Below, piece after piece: positions 25,016-36,373 of a stretch of DNA of 64,000 nt. The position numbers and the translations under genes were made by a program. The notes beneath the pieces were generated by a model that worked only from the letters and a program-made list of their open reading frames with translations, made no database searches and was not told the origin of the DNA. The stretch is from contig JAJQJQ010000005.1 of assembly GCA_028622995.1 (NCBI GenBank), positions 7,006,001 to 7,070,000 on the forward strand, given 5' to 3'. This DNA comes from Panagrolaimus kolymaensis. Taxonomy: Eukaryota > Nematoda > Chromadorea > Rhabditida > Panagrolaimidae. The stretch's first letter is position 1. Every line of letters starts with the position of its first letter.

Positions 25016-25688
25016 TCAATTTTCTCGAGCACATAATGGCCGTCGACAAAAGCCATCACTTTTTACAAGAAACTTTAGAGAACATTGAAAAAATAAGGAC
25101 ATCTAAAAAGTAAAAAAAAAATGTTATCGAGTGTTTTATTGTTGTGTTTGTTATCGCTGAAGCATGTAAAAGCAAACTCAAAAATATGTAATTAAGCGGG
25201 AGCAAACTGTTATCGTATAAAGTTATGTAAGATTCTTACTTGATCAATATCAATTAAAAATGCATTCGCTCGAAATCCAGCTTGGGTGTCATTAAAATAA
25301 TTCATATTTGGCACTAATTCTGGATAGATTGAACAACCAAATTCATCAATAATTTCAACCCTCTTAGCTTTTCTTCCAGCATTATGAGATATTGAACAAC
25401 TATGAACCATAATGCAATAAAGTGAACCAGTGGAAGCACATTTCCATTGATGAAATAATGGATCTCCTACCGAAACCGTACTAAAAAAAATATATTCTTA
25501 AACTGTGTGATTTCAAGAAAATTTCATTACCCTTTAATTTCAGCTCCATATTCATCATTTCTTCTTACAGTATATGAACAATTAGGCGGAACAAACTTTG
25601 CTATAGGCAATTCAGAAACTTCCAATTGTTTTTCATCTAATCCATATAATAAAGTTGGCAATAATAAAATTAAAGACACACGTTTCAT
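25016..25688 (-). CDS. Short secreted protein with only the C-terminal half of a ZP domain (cuticlin-like)
   Basis: Exons on the minus strand: 25688-25531, 25480-25240 and 25102-25016; 161 residues. A signal peptide (MKRVSLILLLPTLLYG) is followed by a short stretch and then a ZP-C module: VSVGDPLFHQWKC, SLYCIMVHSCSI, RVEIIDEFGCSIYPEL, FRANAFL and LFFQCSLKFLVKSDGFCRRPLC. Those are the conserved cysteine strands of the second ZP subdomain of nematode cuticlins. There is no ZP-N module, no furin site and no C-terminal membrane helix before the stop, unlike full-length cuticlins of 300 residues or more. It may be a truncated paralogue or a specialised minimal form. A role in cuticle or extracellular matrix assembly follows from the family. 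Confidence 0.8.
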
Positions 25689-26214
25689 TTTAACAAAAGA
25701 ACTTTAAAATTCCGTACTTTCCTAAAATATAAAAAATTGCGCTCATGTCAAATCAAACAACAACAAATTATCAAATCAATGACCTTGGCCGAGTCTTTTC
25801 TTCTCTCATCATTAATTAACATTTAATGAACACAAAAATTTTATTAAAAATCGTTTAAAAAAAATTTCTTTTTAAAGCTCAGATATGTATGCATAAACAT
25901 ATAAGAAATGTAAAGACATAAATGTTTATGAAATTCCTAGTATATGGCTGACATAAAGGAAAGACTAATTTTTGGTAATATTTAAACAGCAATACGCTTA
26001 AAATTGGATGAAAGTTTTTCATTTAAAAAAGTGCCTCTAATATTGAATTATTTAAATTTGCCAGGTTTTTAACACGAAAAGGTTATTACGGTGAAATCAG
26101 GAAATTTGCTTGCATTTTTATTTTTTCAGTCATTCCAAGTTTTGTTTACTTTTTTTGTATTCAAAAAATTGTTTATTTTCAGTTTCAACTGTTTTACAAA
26201 TTTTTGTTCTACGT
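25689..26214. other. Divergent intergenic region
   Basis: About 525 bp between the ZP-C gene (-) and the MRG gene (+). AT-rich. TTTATTTTCAG at about 26172-26182, 32 bp before the MRG ATG, is a possible trans-splice acceptor. No gene seen. Confidence 0.35.
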
Positions 26215-27375
26215 ATGGATTATTCCGAACAACCTGAATTCATTCCATCGCAACCTGATGATGTCTTGATCCTTATGCCAACAGCGCATGCCACAGATTC
26301 ATGGATTCAAGATTTATATGTTGGACAATCAATCTGGTGTTTATGTCAAAAATCTAAAATGTATTATGACTCTAAGATCATATCCAAAAACGCTGGAGGA
26401 GCTTCTTTGACTTTCAAAGTCCATTTTGAAGTAAGTTCATTTTTATTATTTAAAAGATGTCTATTATTTTGTTGCAGAATTACAACAGAACTCATGATCA
26501 AACCTTCAACTTTGAACAATCAAAGGCGTCATTTCTTCCTCACAATCCTTCTATGACAAAATACTGTAAGGTTAGTATCTTATTATTCTGCTATTATGTT
26601 GTTATCAATATACTTAAAATTTTAGAAATACAATAAAGAACTTACTGCTCTCCGTGCTGGTTATGAAATGATACCTCGTTTTTTCTTGGAAGATCATAAT
26701 GATGATGTTGAAGATGACTCTTCTGAAGAAGGCAATGATCATGAACTTATTGTGTCTCATGCAAACCTTGAATCAATCGACAGATTTAATGAAGCTGACA
26801 GAAGTATGCACATTCACGATTTCATCACCAAAGTTCCGCCAAGATATACTGTTCATGAAATTCTCTGTAATGTAAGTCTTAAAATCTTTTGATTAAACTT
26901 AACAAGTTTCTAATATTTTTAGTGTGACAGAGAGATTGACTTATTCTCTGGTTTAAAAGAAGTAACTATGGACAAATTTTGTGTTCTCTTTGAAAGAAAC
27001 TTTTTCAGCAGGTTTGTTCAATATTCAAATGAAAATGAAATTCGAGGTTCTCTGCAGTATGTTTCTGATCTTTTCAAACGTCGCAACCTTGAACCTGTTA
27101 CAATGAGAGAAATTACACTTTCATATGATAATGATGGTGGATGGCGCTCTGATGAAGTTCCAATGCGTTTTCATGCTGGTAGCATTCATCTTATACGCTT
27201 TATGAAACTTCTCAAACATCAATTACAAGACGTCGATGAATTAACTCCTGAACAAACTGAATTGACCTTTATTTTGAGTGAACTTGCTGGTTTTATGGGA
27301 AGACATGCAGAATATTTAAGTCAAACTGATTATGTTCCAACTCAAAATCAAAATAATAATAACTGTTCATTGTAA
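26215..27375 (+). CDS. mrg-1: MRG15-like chromo-barrel/MRG domain protein
   Basis: Exons 26215-26430, 26478-26570, 26626-26871 and 26923-27375; 335 residues, almost the length of C. elegans MRG-1. The N-terminal chromo barrel is visible as LYVGQSIWCLCQKSKMYYDSKI, TFKVHFENYNRTHDQ, equivalent to the MRG15 strands that bind methylated H3K36. An acidic linker (HNDDVEDDSSEEGNDHE) leads to the MRG domain from about residue 190 (PPRYTVHEILCNCDREID), including FHAGSIHLIRFMKLLKHQL and LAGFMGRHAEYL, which match the helical MRG fold that binds NuA4/Sin3 partners. The aromatic cage is partly altered: the WNxxWDEW stretch of MRG15 reads YNRTHDQTF here, so histone-mark binding may differ. MRG-1 protects germline identity in C. 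elegans. Confidence 0.9.
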
Positions 27376-27786
27376 TAATGCTATTTTTAATTTCTGTATT
27401 TTGATTGTTATAAACTATTTTTATGTTATTACTTTGTTTTTCATTCGTTTTAAACTTTTTTCCTTTTGCTTGTTTGACCTCTGTTGATCCTTTGCGCACC
27501 TCCGGTTTTTTCCCTTCATTTCGTAGCTGTCAGAATTTAGACAAAGCGATACTTTTCAGCTGTCCATCAATGGCGAAAATGAAATAATTTTTGCGATGAA
27601 AAAAAAAGGAAATTGTCGAAATTGAAGTTTGACCGTCCCCTTCTTTTGATTTAGATTGTATGAAAGCAGTAAGAAGCAGTCATATAGCTTTCCAAGATTT
27701 GAAAGGAAGCAAAATTTTAATTCAAAAAATTATTTTCTCATTTATTTATTTCTTTTGTTTTTCAAATTAAAAAAGCGGAAATAATT
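27376..27786. other. Intergenic region
   Basis: 411 bp between two plus-strand genes, with T-rich 3' flank of the MRG gene and an AT-rich promoter. No gene, repeat or hairpin seen. Confidence 0.35.
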
Positions 27787-30700
27787 ATGGTTCGAGTTAA
27801 AGATTCATCAAAGCCAAGATATTCAAAGGAGCATTATTCAGCTCCTGTTGTTACTATAAGCGTCGATGGAAAACAATCATCTAATAATGGTCGAGATGGA
27901 AGCGGATATCACCAGGATGAATTGAGAAATAAATATAGGTATGAAATTATCATCGGGTTAAATACAAGATAGGAGAGATAATAGATTAGATTTTCGGTTT
28001 CAATGTTTTTCATTTATTGGAAATGTAAAGAAAGGGTTCAAAAAGATTTATTATTTCTTCATACGTACACATTTCAATCTAACATATAACTCTAAAAAAA
28101 TTCTTTTTTAGCCATCATCCCACTATAAATCAAGTTCATTCAAATTCCACCACAAATGATGATGATTTTAATGAATATGATTATGAAATTATCGATGGCC
28201 GTGGTAATCCTCCAAGAATTGATTTCGGTGGTGGCCATCATCGATCATCAAAATATGAAGGAAGTTTTAAAAATGTTGATTCTGAATATGATGAAGAGGA
28301 AGAAGAACCCATGCCTCTTCCAGATATACGCCCACAAAAAGCAAGTGTAAATTTAAGTCGAAGTACTGGTAGCTTTCGAACTGCTTTAAATAATCATCCC
28401 CTCGTAAAGCAACAACAACAACGTCAACAGCAATTAAGTAATAATGGAAATGGAGTTTATGAAAAGATTCGACCAATGATGGGAACGAAACAAACGCATC
28501 ATTATCCCAGGCATGGAGAAGGAAGACGAGGAAGTGATTATGAAAAGGAATTTGAAAATGAGCAACAAAATCATCATGGATATGGAAGGAAGATGTCAAC
28601 TGCTAATTATCGCCAGCGAAGGCAATCGATTGATGAAGAAGTTTCAAGACATTCAAGTGGGCAACATTATGGTCGAGGTTATGATCTTGAAGAAGATGAT
28701 AATGTCTTTTCGTCTCAAAATGACAATAATCATCGACAAAATTCAAATCAAGTTCGACTCGAAGATGTTCAACCATATCTTGAAGAAATAGATGAAATTG
28801 ATGAAGAAACTCCTAAACAAAAACCCTTAACAAAAACAATTCAAATCGTTGCTGCTAATCCTAATGTAAATCCAAAATATGCATCTCAAAATGAAAACAA
28901 AAAATTATGGGAGCCTCTTCAAAAATCTCAACATCAAAAAGAGATTGAAGAAATTCAACAAAAAATTCAACAACGTCGATCGATTGCTGCGAAAGAAATG
29001 GAAGAGGAAAGGCTTTATGATTTGGAAATGGCGAGACCCATGCATTCCTCAAAAGTTCGATCCGTTGTTAATTTACTCAATAAAGAGCCTAATAATAAAG
29101 GAAAGGATTCATTGAGATCAGTCATGTCTATAGGAGAAAATCAATTTAAAGCGAATGCTAAAGTTTCCGCTCCACCACCGTTGATGATGAAAGGAGGCAA
29201 TATTCCACCACCTCCACCTCCGCCACAAAATTTACTCATTAAAGCTGGAGGCATAACTCCCAAACTTCAAAAACCAACTCCTGTCACCCTTGCAACCGAT
29301 GACGTCGTCAAACAATCAACACAAAATGATACATTACCTCCTCCACCTCCACAACTTCAATATCGTAAACCTGAACCATCGTTTCCTATTTCTACGAGAA
29401 CTCCATCGCCATTGTTGAATAAGATAAAATCGCCAAAAAATGGATCTGATATTCTTTCCGATGAAGCAGATCTCCTTCTTCAATATTTCAAATCAAATTG
29501 GCAAATTGTGGATTATCTTAATCTTAAAATTTCCAATGAAGTTGTGGATCGCATGAATCGGCTTCCACGCAAAATTGTGATACTCAAAGAAGCAAATGAA
29601 CTCGCCCGAATTCGAAAAATGCGACGACCAACCAAAAGACTTCGTGGTGGACGAAAAGTGGCTAAAGCAGGTTTACAAAAGAGAGTAATTGAAAGAGTTG
29701 CTTCAATGAAATCAGAAGAAATTTCTCGAATTCTTAGTGGCAGTTCAAGTTTATCACGACAAGAAACAGAACGTGAAGGAGAAATTTATGATTCACAAAT
29801 TGAAACAAAAATATGTGCTAAGTCTGGACGTAATTCAAATGAAATTCCTTATCCAGCTCCTCGACAATCATCAATCGAACATGAAGATCCCGTATATGAA
29901 GAATCAAAATGGAATATAATTAAAAAGGGTGGAAGATTTATGAAAAAATCTGCGGTAGCTTTGATCACAAAAAAGCAATCGCCCTCACCCACGCCGCTTC
30001 AATGTCCAAAGCCACAACCACAAATTCGTGAAATACCACCAGTCATAGAAAACAATAATGGACTTCGAACTGAATCAAGAATTGCAGCGGAAATTCAAAA
30101 TTTAAAGGAAAGGGAAGATGAACTTCGACGAAATCGAGCAGCTTTAGGACTTCCAAATGTTAATGATTTGATTGGAGGTTGGAAGCAACAGGATCCAAGA
30201 ATGTGTCCTTTGAGAGAAACACGTTCATACAATCATTTGAAAATAAATGTTAATGATCAAGATGGACAAAGGAATTGGCCACCATTGCAAAGCGGTGGAG
30301 GAGGACATTATGGTATGACCAAATCAGAATCCTTCCATCAATTACATGTAAGTTTGATCGATATTTTCGCAGTTTTTTTTTTCATTTAAGCTTTCTCGAT
30401 ATTTTAGAACAACCAACAATCCCATCATCCCTATCACCATCAACAGCAACAGCAGCACCCACACCCTCACCAGCAACAACAACAACATTCGGTTCAACCA
30501 AGCGGCGTAACACCAAAATATTTTCGGCGTGGAACGTATGATATTAATGCATCAATAAATAGTTCAAATTGTTGGACACCAGTAGAAAAGGTAAGGTAAT
30601 TTTAATTAAATAAAAAATAATATTTTGGCGATTTATAAAATGCAGAATTACAGGCGGCGTTCAGTCGCAGCGACACTCGTCAATCGACGAATCCATTCGA

Positions 30701-31035
30701 GAGCTCCCCTACCCATTTATCTTCATCATCCCATGCAGCAGCACCAACAGCAACAACAACCCGTCCTCCATCCTTCTATAATTCCACAATCGATCCACAG
30801 TAAGCTTTTTTTTATCTTTAAAAAACTTCATGCAATTCTAATATTTCACCATTTTATGTATCAAGTGGTTACGGAGCATAGTCACTAACTAAATAGCCTC
30901 ATTAATATACTTGAATTATTTTTAGCTTCCAATAGAAATACACCATTGATGAAAAGTGGTTCGCGACCATTATCGAGGCTTTTATTTGTTTCAAAAAGAA
31001 AATCCAAGTCTAAATCTGGGCATATGGGACTCTAA
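27787..31035 (+). CDS. Large disordered, Gln/Pro/Arg-rich protein of unknown function
   Basis: Exons 27787-27938, 28112-30347, 30408-30590, 30646-30799 and 30926-31035; 944 residues. The 2.2-kb second exon is exceptional in this window, where most exons are under 500 bp. The sequence is mostly disordered: acidic runs, Gln/His repeats, two formin-like polyproline patches (GGNIPPPPPPPQN and TLPPPPPQLQ) and Arg-rich segments. One stretch looks folded and helical, near residues 440-540 (DEADLLLQYFKSNWQIVDYLNLKISNEVVDR and a following Arg/Lys-rich helix). Exon 4 is phase-locked by the next exon, which gives an in-frame Arg/Lys/Ser-rich C-terminus ending GHMGL. I do not recognise the family. A cytoskeletal or scaffold role suggested by the polyproline is inference. 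Confidence 0.65.
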
Positions 31036-31234
31036 CATCTTCATCAGTAAATATTAGGATAACTTTTAGAAATAATAACCAAAGACCTCGATTAGTAGTC
31101 GTTAATTCAAAAAATTCAGAACCCTCAACAATGAGAAATAAAATCAAAAACAAGCAAAAATTGTTATAAAATTATTTTTTATTAGTAAATAAACATGGTA
31201 TTAAAAAGTGAATAAATAATTTTTTTTAATTGAA

Positions 31235-33051
31235 TCAATCATCTCTTGTTGGTGGATGTTCTTTAGGTGACAACATTCTTAATAACGCTTCAAAATCAGG
31301 TCGCAATGCAGGATCTTGTGTAAAGCAAAAGTTCATAACGTTTTGAAGAATTGGTGGAGTTCCTTCTGGTGCTTCTAATGGATCACGTCCGGACATAATT
31401 TTAGCACGAGCTTCAGCATTCGATAAACCAGGAAATGGATCATTCTTGCAATAGACGAAGATTTCCCATATCTAGAAAAATATAATGAATGAGAGAAAAC
31501 CAAATTTAAGAATTATTTACCATAACACCATATGACCATACGTCCGATTTCTAAAAAGAAATATAAAAAAGTATGCAGAAAAACAAAGAAAACATACTGT
31601 AGAAAATTCACCTTTTTTCAAGGTTTCGGGTGATAACCATCGAACAGGCATTGATTTTAGCGTATCGAGTTTAAGAATGTCGGCATTTGCAACAGATAGA
31701 CCAAAATCGCTGATTTTGACTTCATCGTGTTTTCCAAGTAAGCAATTACGAGCGGCAATATCTAAAAAAATATTTTAGGTATTAATTCAATTAAAGGAAC
31801 AATAAGGAAAAGAGTAATAGAAAAATAAAATTTACCTCTATGAATAACTTTTCTTGAACTCAAATAACACATTCCACGACAGGCATCGATACAGAAAGCC
31901 GTAAGTCTATCTTTTCCAAGTTCAGGATGCTTCTTTAAATGTGATCGGAGACTTCCACCAGGACAAAGGTCAAGAATGATCATCATTGGTGTTTCATTTG
32001 GTGCCACTCCAATAAGTTGTACAAGATTTGGATGATGAAACTTTCTCATTATTCTAGCTTCCTAAATATAACATTAGTTTATAAAAACGTCCATGTTAAA
32101 AGCAAACCTTGACAAATTCACAACGTTCCTTCTTCTGCATCATTCCTTTCAATTTCTTGATAGCAACATTAACGCCTTCGCCTAAAAAGTTATAACATTT
32201 ATAAAAGTTGAAGAATGAATATTGAAAGAACTCACCATGAGTCTTTTTCCATATTCCGATATGTACGTCGCCAAAGGCACCACCACCAAGTTTTTTGCCA
32301 AGTTCAATATGTTCCTAAAAGATTATCATAAGATATAAAATTAGGAATTTAACTACTTACGTGTAAAATGTAATACTCAGGTCGTGGTACAGCTGTTATA
32401 AGAAGAGTTCCATCCATTTGCACGGGAAGCTTTTTGTCAACGATATATTCAATGAGCTCGATGATAGTTTTCTTTTTTGATTCTCTGATGGCCCACAGTC
32501 CATTGGCATGATTGAGAAGGATATGACGAATACGATTCTTGTTAAAAACCGAAACAGCGTAGCGGCATTTATTTGCAACATCAGTACGACGCACTAAAAA
32601 ATATTTTAGATTAACTCTAAGAATGCAAAGTTAAAACATTTACCTAAAAAATCACCATCTTTTTTGAGTAAATCTTCAATTTCATCTCGAGGCATCATTC
32701 CATGGTACCATTGATGATGAGTGAGAGTTCTTGCAATTTCTTGATCCAAATCTGATGATTCTTTAGGCGTTTGTTGTTCATTTTGTGATAATGCACTTTT
32801 ATTCGTTGAAGTTGTTGTGTTACTTTTCATTGCAGTTGTCGTATTCTTTTCAACTTGATTTGGTGCAGATCTAAAAATTGAAAGGTTAGAGTATTAAATC
32901 AAAAGAAAAAACATACTTTTTGATTCTTGGCTCGGAATGATTCGCCATCTTTTTAAATACTTCACGACTGACCTTGGATGCACCCGATTTTTTCCTAAAA
33001 AAATATTCATGAAATTTTAGCAAAAAATTTGTCGAAAAAAACTTACGGCAT
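31235..33051 (-). CDS. SH2-tyrosine kinase, Fer/SPE-8-like, copy 1
   Basis: Ten minus-strand exons from 33051 to 31235; 450 residues. A basic N-terminus (MPKKSGASKVSREVFKK) precedes a Ser/Thr/Gln-rich linker. The SH2 domain begins at WYHGMMPRDEIEDLL and has the phosphotyrosine-binding DGDFLVRRTD. The kinase follows: GGGAFGDVHIGIW glycine loop, VAIKKLKG catalytic Lys, HRDIAARN catalytic loop, DFGLSV, VRWLSPETL and SDVWSYGVMIWEIF. All catalytic residues are present. This SH2-kinase layout without F-BAR is typical of the nematode Fer-like group, which includes SPE-8 and many sperm-enriched kinases. Its tandem neighbour at 34-35.8 kb is closely similar. The first coding exon is only 5 nt (ATGCC). 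Confidence 0.92.
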
Positions 33052-33968
33052 TTTGTTGGTAGATAATGCTGAAGAAGCACGCTCTTGCAAATTCTGATGA
33101 CTGCTTGAATGAAGAAAAAACCATTGAAAATTTTTTACAATGAAAACGAAATGAGAAATATAAAATTTGAATAAACAAATTTTTTCTCAAACTTTCCGCT
33201 TCACGTTTTCACTCTCTAACATTTTTTTGTCTTTCGTCACAAAAGAAAAAGAAATTTGAAATTAGAGCACTTGTCTTTTTCTCGACATTTTTGATAGGTT
33301 TTCTATGATTATTCTGAATCCTTTTTAACGATGGTTCTTTTTTCTTTCTTTTCGTAAACAGAATACAATGAACTCATGTTTGAATGAGTTTAATGAAGGT
33401 GAAAGGAGTTCTTAATAACTTACTTACTTAGCAAGCTTTTTTTGTTTATAACATCTGGAGTAACTGCGTTTAAATCATCCACAACTTTCAAAAAAATATT
33501 TCAATATCTAATAATATATTTACAAAATAAAAATATGCGAATCAATTAACATAATATCAACCTCAATTATTCAAGCACGATATTGTCTGATCGTCAAGTT
33601 TATTATGGTTCTTGCCTTCTTACATGTGTAAATGGTTCACACCATCAATGTATGTACATACATATCGAAGTTAAAAGCTTTTAGAAAATTTCTTATTACC
33701 ATCCAAAGTTCCATACTATAATCATGATGGTTTTAGGTTTTATGTTTTAAAGAAGATGAAAATCTTAACAAAATGTGTTAGAACTAAAAAATTGCATCGA
33801 AGCAATTTTTTTCAAAAACCTCGTGCAAAAGTTACATAGTACTCTCATGTATCAATAATAAAAACCAGAAACAACAAAAAACAAAAACACAAATGAAATG
33901 TTTAAAATTATTTTTATTAGCAAAATGTTATTAAAAAGTGAATAAATTAATTTTTCTTTTTCATTGCA
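33052..33968. other. Spacer between tandem kinase genes
   Basis: About 900 bp holding the promoter of copy 1 and the 3' flank of copy 2. AT-rich. The last 70 bp before 33968 resemble the 3' flank of copy 1 (ATTTTTATTAG, then TTAAAAAGTGAATAAAT), so the duplicated unit includes 3' untranslated sequence. Confidence 0.45.
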
Positions 33969-35771
33969 TCAATCATCTTTTGTTGGCGGAATTTCTTTAG
34001 GTGAAAGAAGTTTTAATAACGTTTCAAAATCAGGTCGTTGTGCAGGATCTTGTGTAAAGCAAAGTTTCATTACACTTTGAAGAAGTTGAGGAGTTCCTTC
34101 TGGTGCGTCGAATGGATCATGTCCAGAGGCAATTTTAGCGCGAGCTTCAACATTGGATAAACCAGGAAATGGATCACTTTTGCAATAGACGAAGATTTCC
34201 CATATCTAGAAAGGATGGAAATTAATAAACAAGAAAATTGAGTCAAAAATTTACCATAACACCAAAAGCCCATACGTCAGATTTCTAAAATACACATATT
34301 TGGTAAAGAAAGTAAAAATGGAAAACATACGGTAGAAAATTCTCCTTTTTTCAAGGTTTCAGGCGATAACCATCGAACTGGCATTGACTTTAGTTTATCA
34401 AGTTTAAGAATATCGGTATTTGCAACAGAGAGACCAAAATCGCTAATTTTGCATTCATTTCGTTTTCCAAGCAAGCAATTACGAGCGGCAATATCTAAAA
34501 ACCTTTCGATTGTAAATTGTAGGTCGGGAAAAGTAAAAAGAACTTGCCTCTGTGGATAACCTTTCTTACACTTAAATAACACATTCCACGACAGGCATCG
34601 ATACAGAAAGCTGTAAGTCTATCTTTTTCAAGTTCAGGATGCTTCTTTAAATGTGATTGAAGACTTCCACCAGGACAAAGTTCAAGAATGATCATCATTG
34701 GTGTTTCATTTGGAGCCACTCCAATAATATGTACAAGATTAGGATGATTGAATTTTCTCATTATTCTAGCTTCCTGAAATGTTTGATGGAAAAAAAGAAT
34801 GGAAGATATTTAACAAACTTTGACAAAATCGCATCTTTCTTTCTTGAGCATTATTCCTTTAAGTTTTTTAACAGCTACTTCCAACCCATTTCCTGATACA
34901 GCCTTTCTCCATATACCGATGTGTACATCACCAAAGGCACCTGTTCCAAGTTTCTTACCAAGCTCGATGTGTTCCTATAAAACATTATTTTCCAAAATTA
35001 GGACAAAAAGTAAAGCTTACATGTAAAATATAATATTCTGGCCTTTGTACAGCTTCAATTAAAAGCGTTCCATCAGCTTGTACAGGAATTTTTTCAGCAA
35101 CAAGGTATTCAATTAGCTCGATGATTGCTTTCTTTTTTGTATCACGTATAGCCCATAACCCATCAGAATATATAAGAAGGATATGACGAATTCGGTTTTG
35201 GTAGAATACAGAAACAGCATAACGACATTTATTTGCAACATCTGTTCGGCGCACTAAAAGCATACCTTTTTAGAGACATGATGATAAAATAAGAATGATT
35301 ACCTAAAAAATCACCATCTTTTTTGAGCAAATCTTCTATTTCATCGCGTGGCATCATACCATGGTACCTAAAAAAGTTTTTTAGAAATAAAAAAAACTAA
35401 TAAAATCTTACCATGGACGATGAGTTAAAATCCTTGAAATTTGTTGATTAAGATCTAGTGATTCTTTAGACGCTGCTGGTTGTTCATTTTGTGAGAATGT
35501 GCTTTTATGCTTTAATGTCGCCTTACTTTTCATTGCAGTTGCCGTACTTTTTTCAAACTGAGATGTTCCTGGTCTAAAACTTGCAAAATAACAGTACATA
35601 CATCTTAAATGTTTATAAAACATACTTTTTAGTTTTAACTCTTGGTTCTGATTGATTTACCAATTTAACACCTTCACGACTTGCATTTGATGCACCAGAT
35701 GCGGTTGATTTCCTCCTAAAATGTTTTTAAAAAATTATTAAAAATTAGGCTAAAAAAATAACTTACGGCAT
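33969..35771 (-). CDS. SH2-tyrosine kinase, Fer/SPE-8-like, copy 2
   Basis: Ten minus-strand exons from 35771 to 33969; 455 residues. Same order as copy 1: basic N-terminus (MPRKSTASG), SH2 (WYHGMMPRDEIEDLL, DGDFLVRRTD) and kinase (GTGAFGDVHIGIW, VAVKKLKG, HRDIAARN, DFGLSV, SDVWAFGVM). Residues between the two copies are nearly identical in the SH2 and catalytic core, while the linkers differ. Structural differences are clear. The intron between the glycine loop and catalytic Lys of copy 1 is absent (single exon 34974-34819). An extra intron (35411-35368) interrupts the SH2 Trp codon. The intron after the HRD Arg codon (34547-34495) begins GC instead of GT. Both copies look functional. Confidence 0.92.
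34495..34547 (-). other. GC-AG intron in kinase copy 2
   Basis: Reading the minus strand, the exon ends CACAGAG and the intron begins GCAAGTT and ends TTTTTAG. The phase requires G joined to AT to make the Asp codon of HRD. The paralogue has GTAAAT at the same position. GC-AG introns are a known minor class handled by the major spliceosome. Confidence 0.8.
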
Positions 35772-36373
35772 TTTGACTTTGATGACGCGGAAGAACTTTG
35801 AAGGAAACAACTTTGCAGATGATGACTGACTTGAATGAAGAAAAAAGCATTGGAAAATTTTAAAAATGATAAAATGGAAATGGGAAATAAAATTTGAATA
35901 AGAGAGTTTTAGCGTTCACTTGCTTTTTCATTCGGCAACTAAAATCCTAAATCAAGTTTTTTGAAGGCAAATCGGTGCAAGAGTTGTGGGGATACAAAAT
36001 ATTTGTTTGTGTCATTACGTTTTAACATATTTTTTTAAACTTTTCAATCCATATTCATTGTTTGTTTTATATATTCTTATTTTACCATTTTTAGAAATGG
36101 CTATAAAAATCTCTTTTAAATTAACAACTCTTTCATTCAAAAAATATTCCTTAAAGAAATGCCAATTTGTTTAACAACTTTGGTAATCGGCGATTATTTA
36201 TACAAAAAATCAGTAATACAGTTAAATAAAATAAGCAAACTTTATTACAATAAAAATGACAAAGTAGGAAAATATTAAATATCAATTATGCACATTCCTG
36301 ATAGGAAATAATTAAAAAGTTAAAGGCTGAAAGGTTATACTCGTAATAATAAAGAACCATAGTAATGATCAAT
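35772..36373. other. Intergenic region
   Basis: 600 bp between kinase copy 2 (start) and the fucosyltransferase stop, both on the minus strand. It holds the copy 2 promoter and the fucosyltransferase 3' flank. AT-rich; no gene seen. Confidence 0.35.

Noticed and set aside
28267..28599. Antisense open frame of 110 codons across the large disordered gene
   Set aside because: It lies within a long well-supported plus-strand exon and reflects its repetitive composition.
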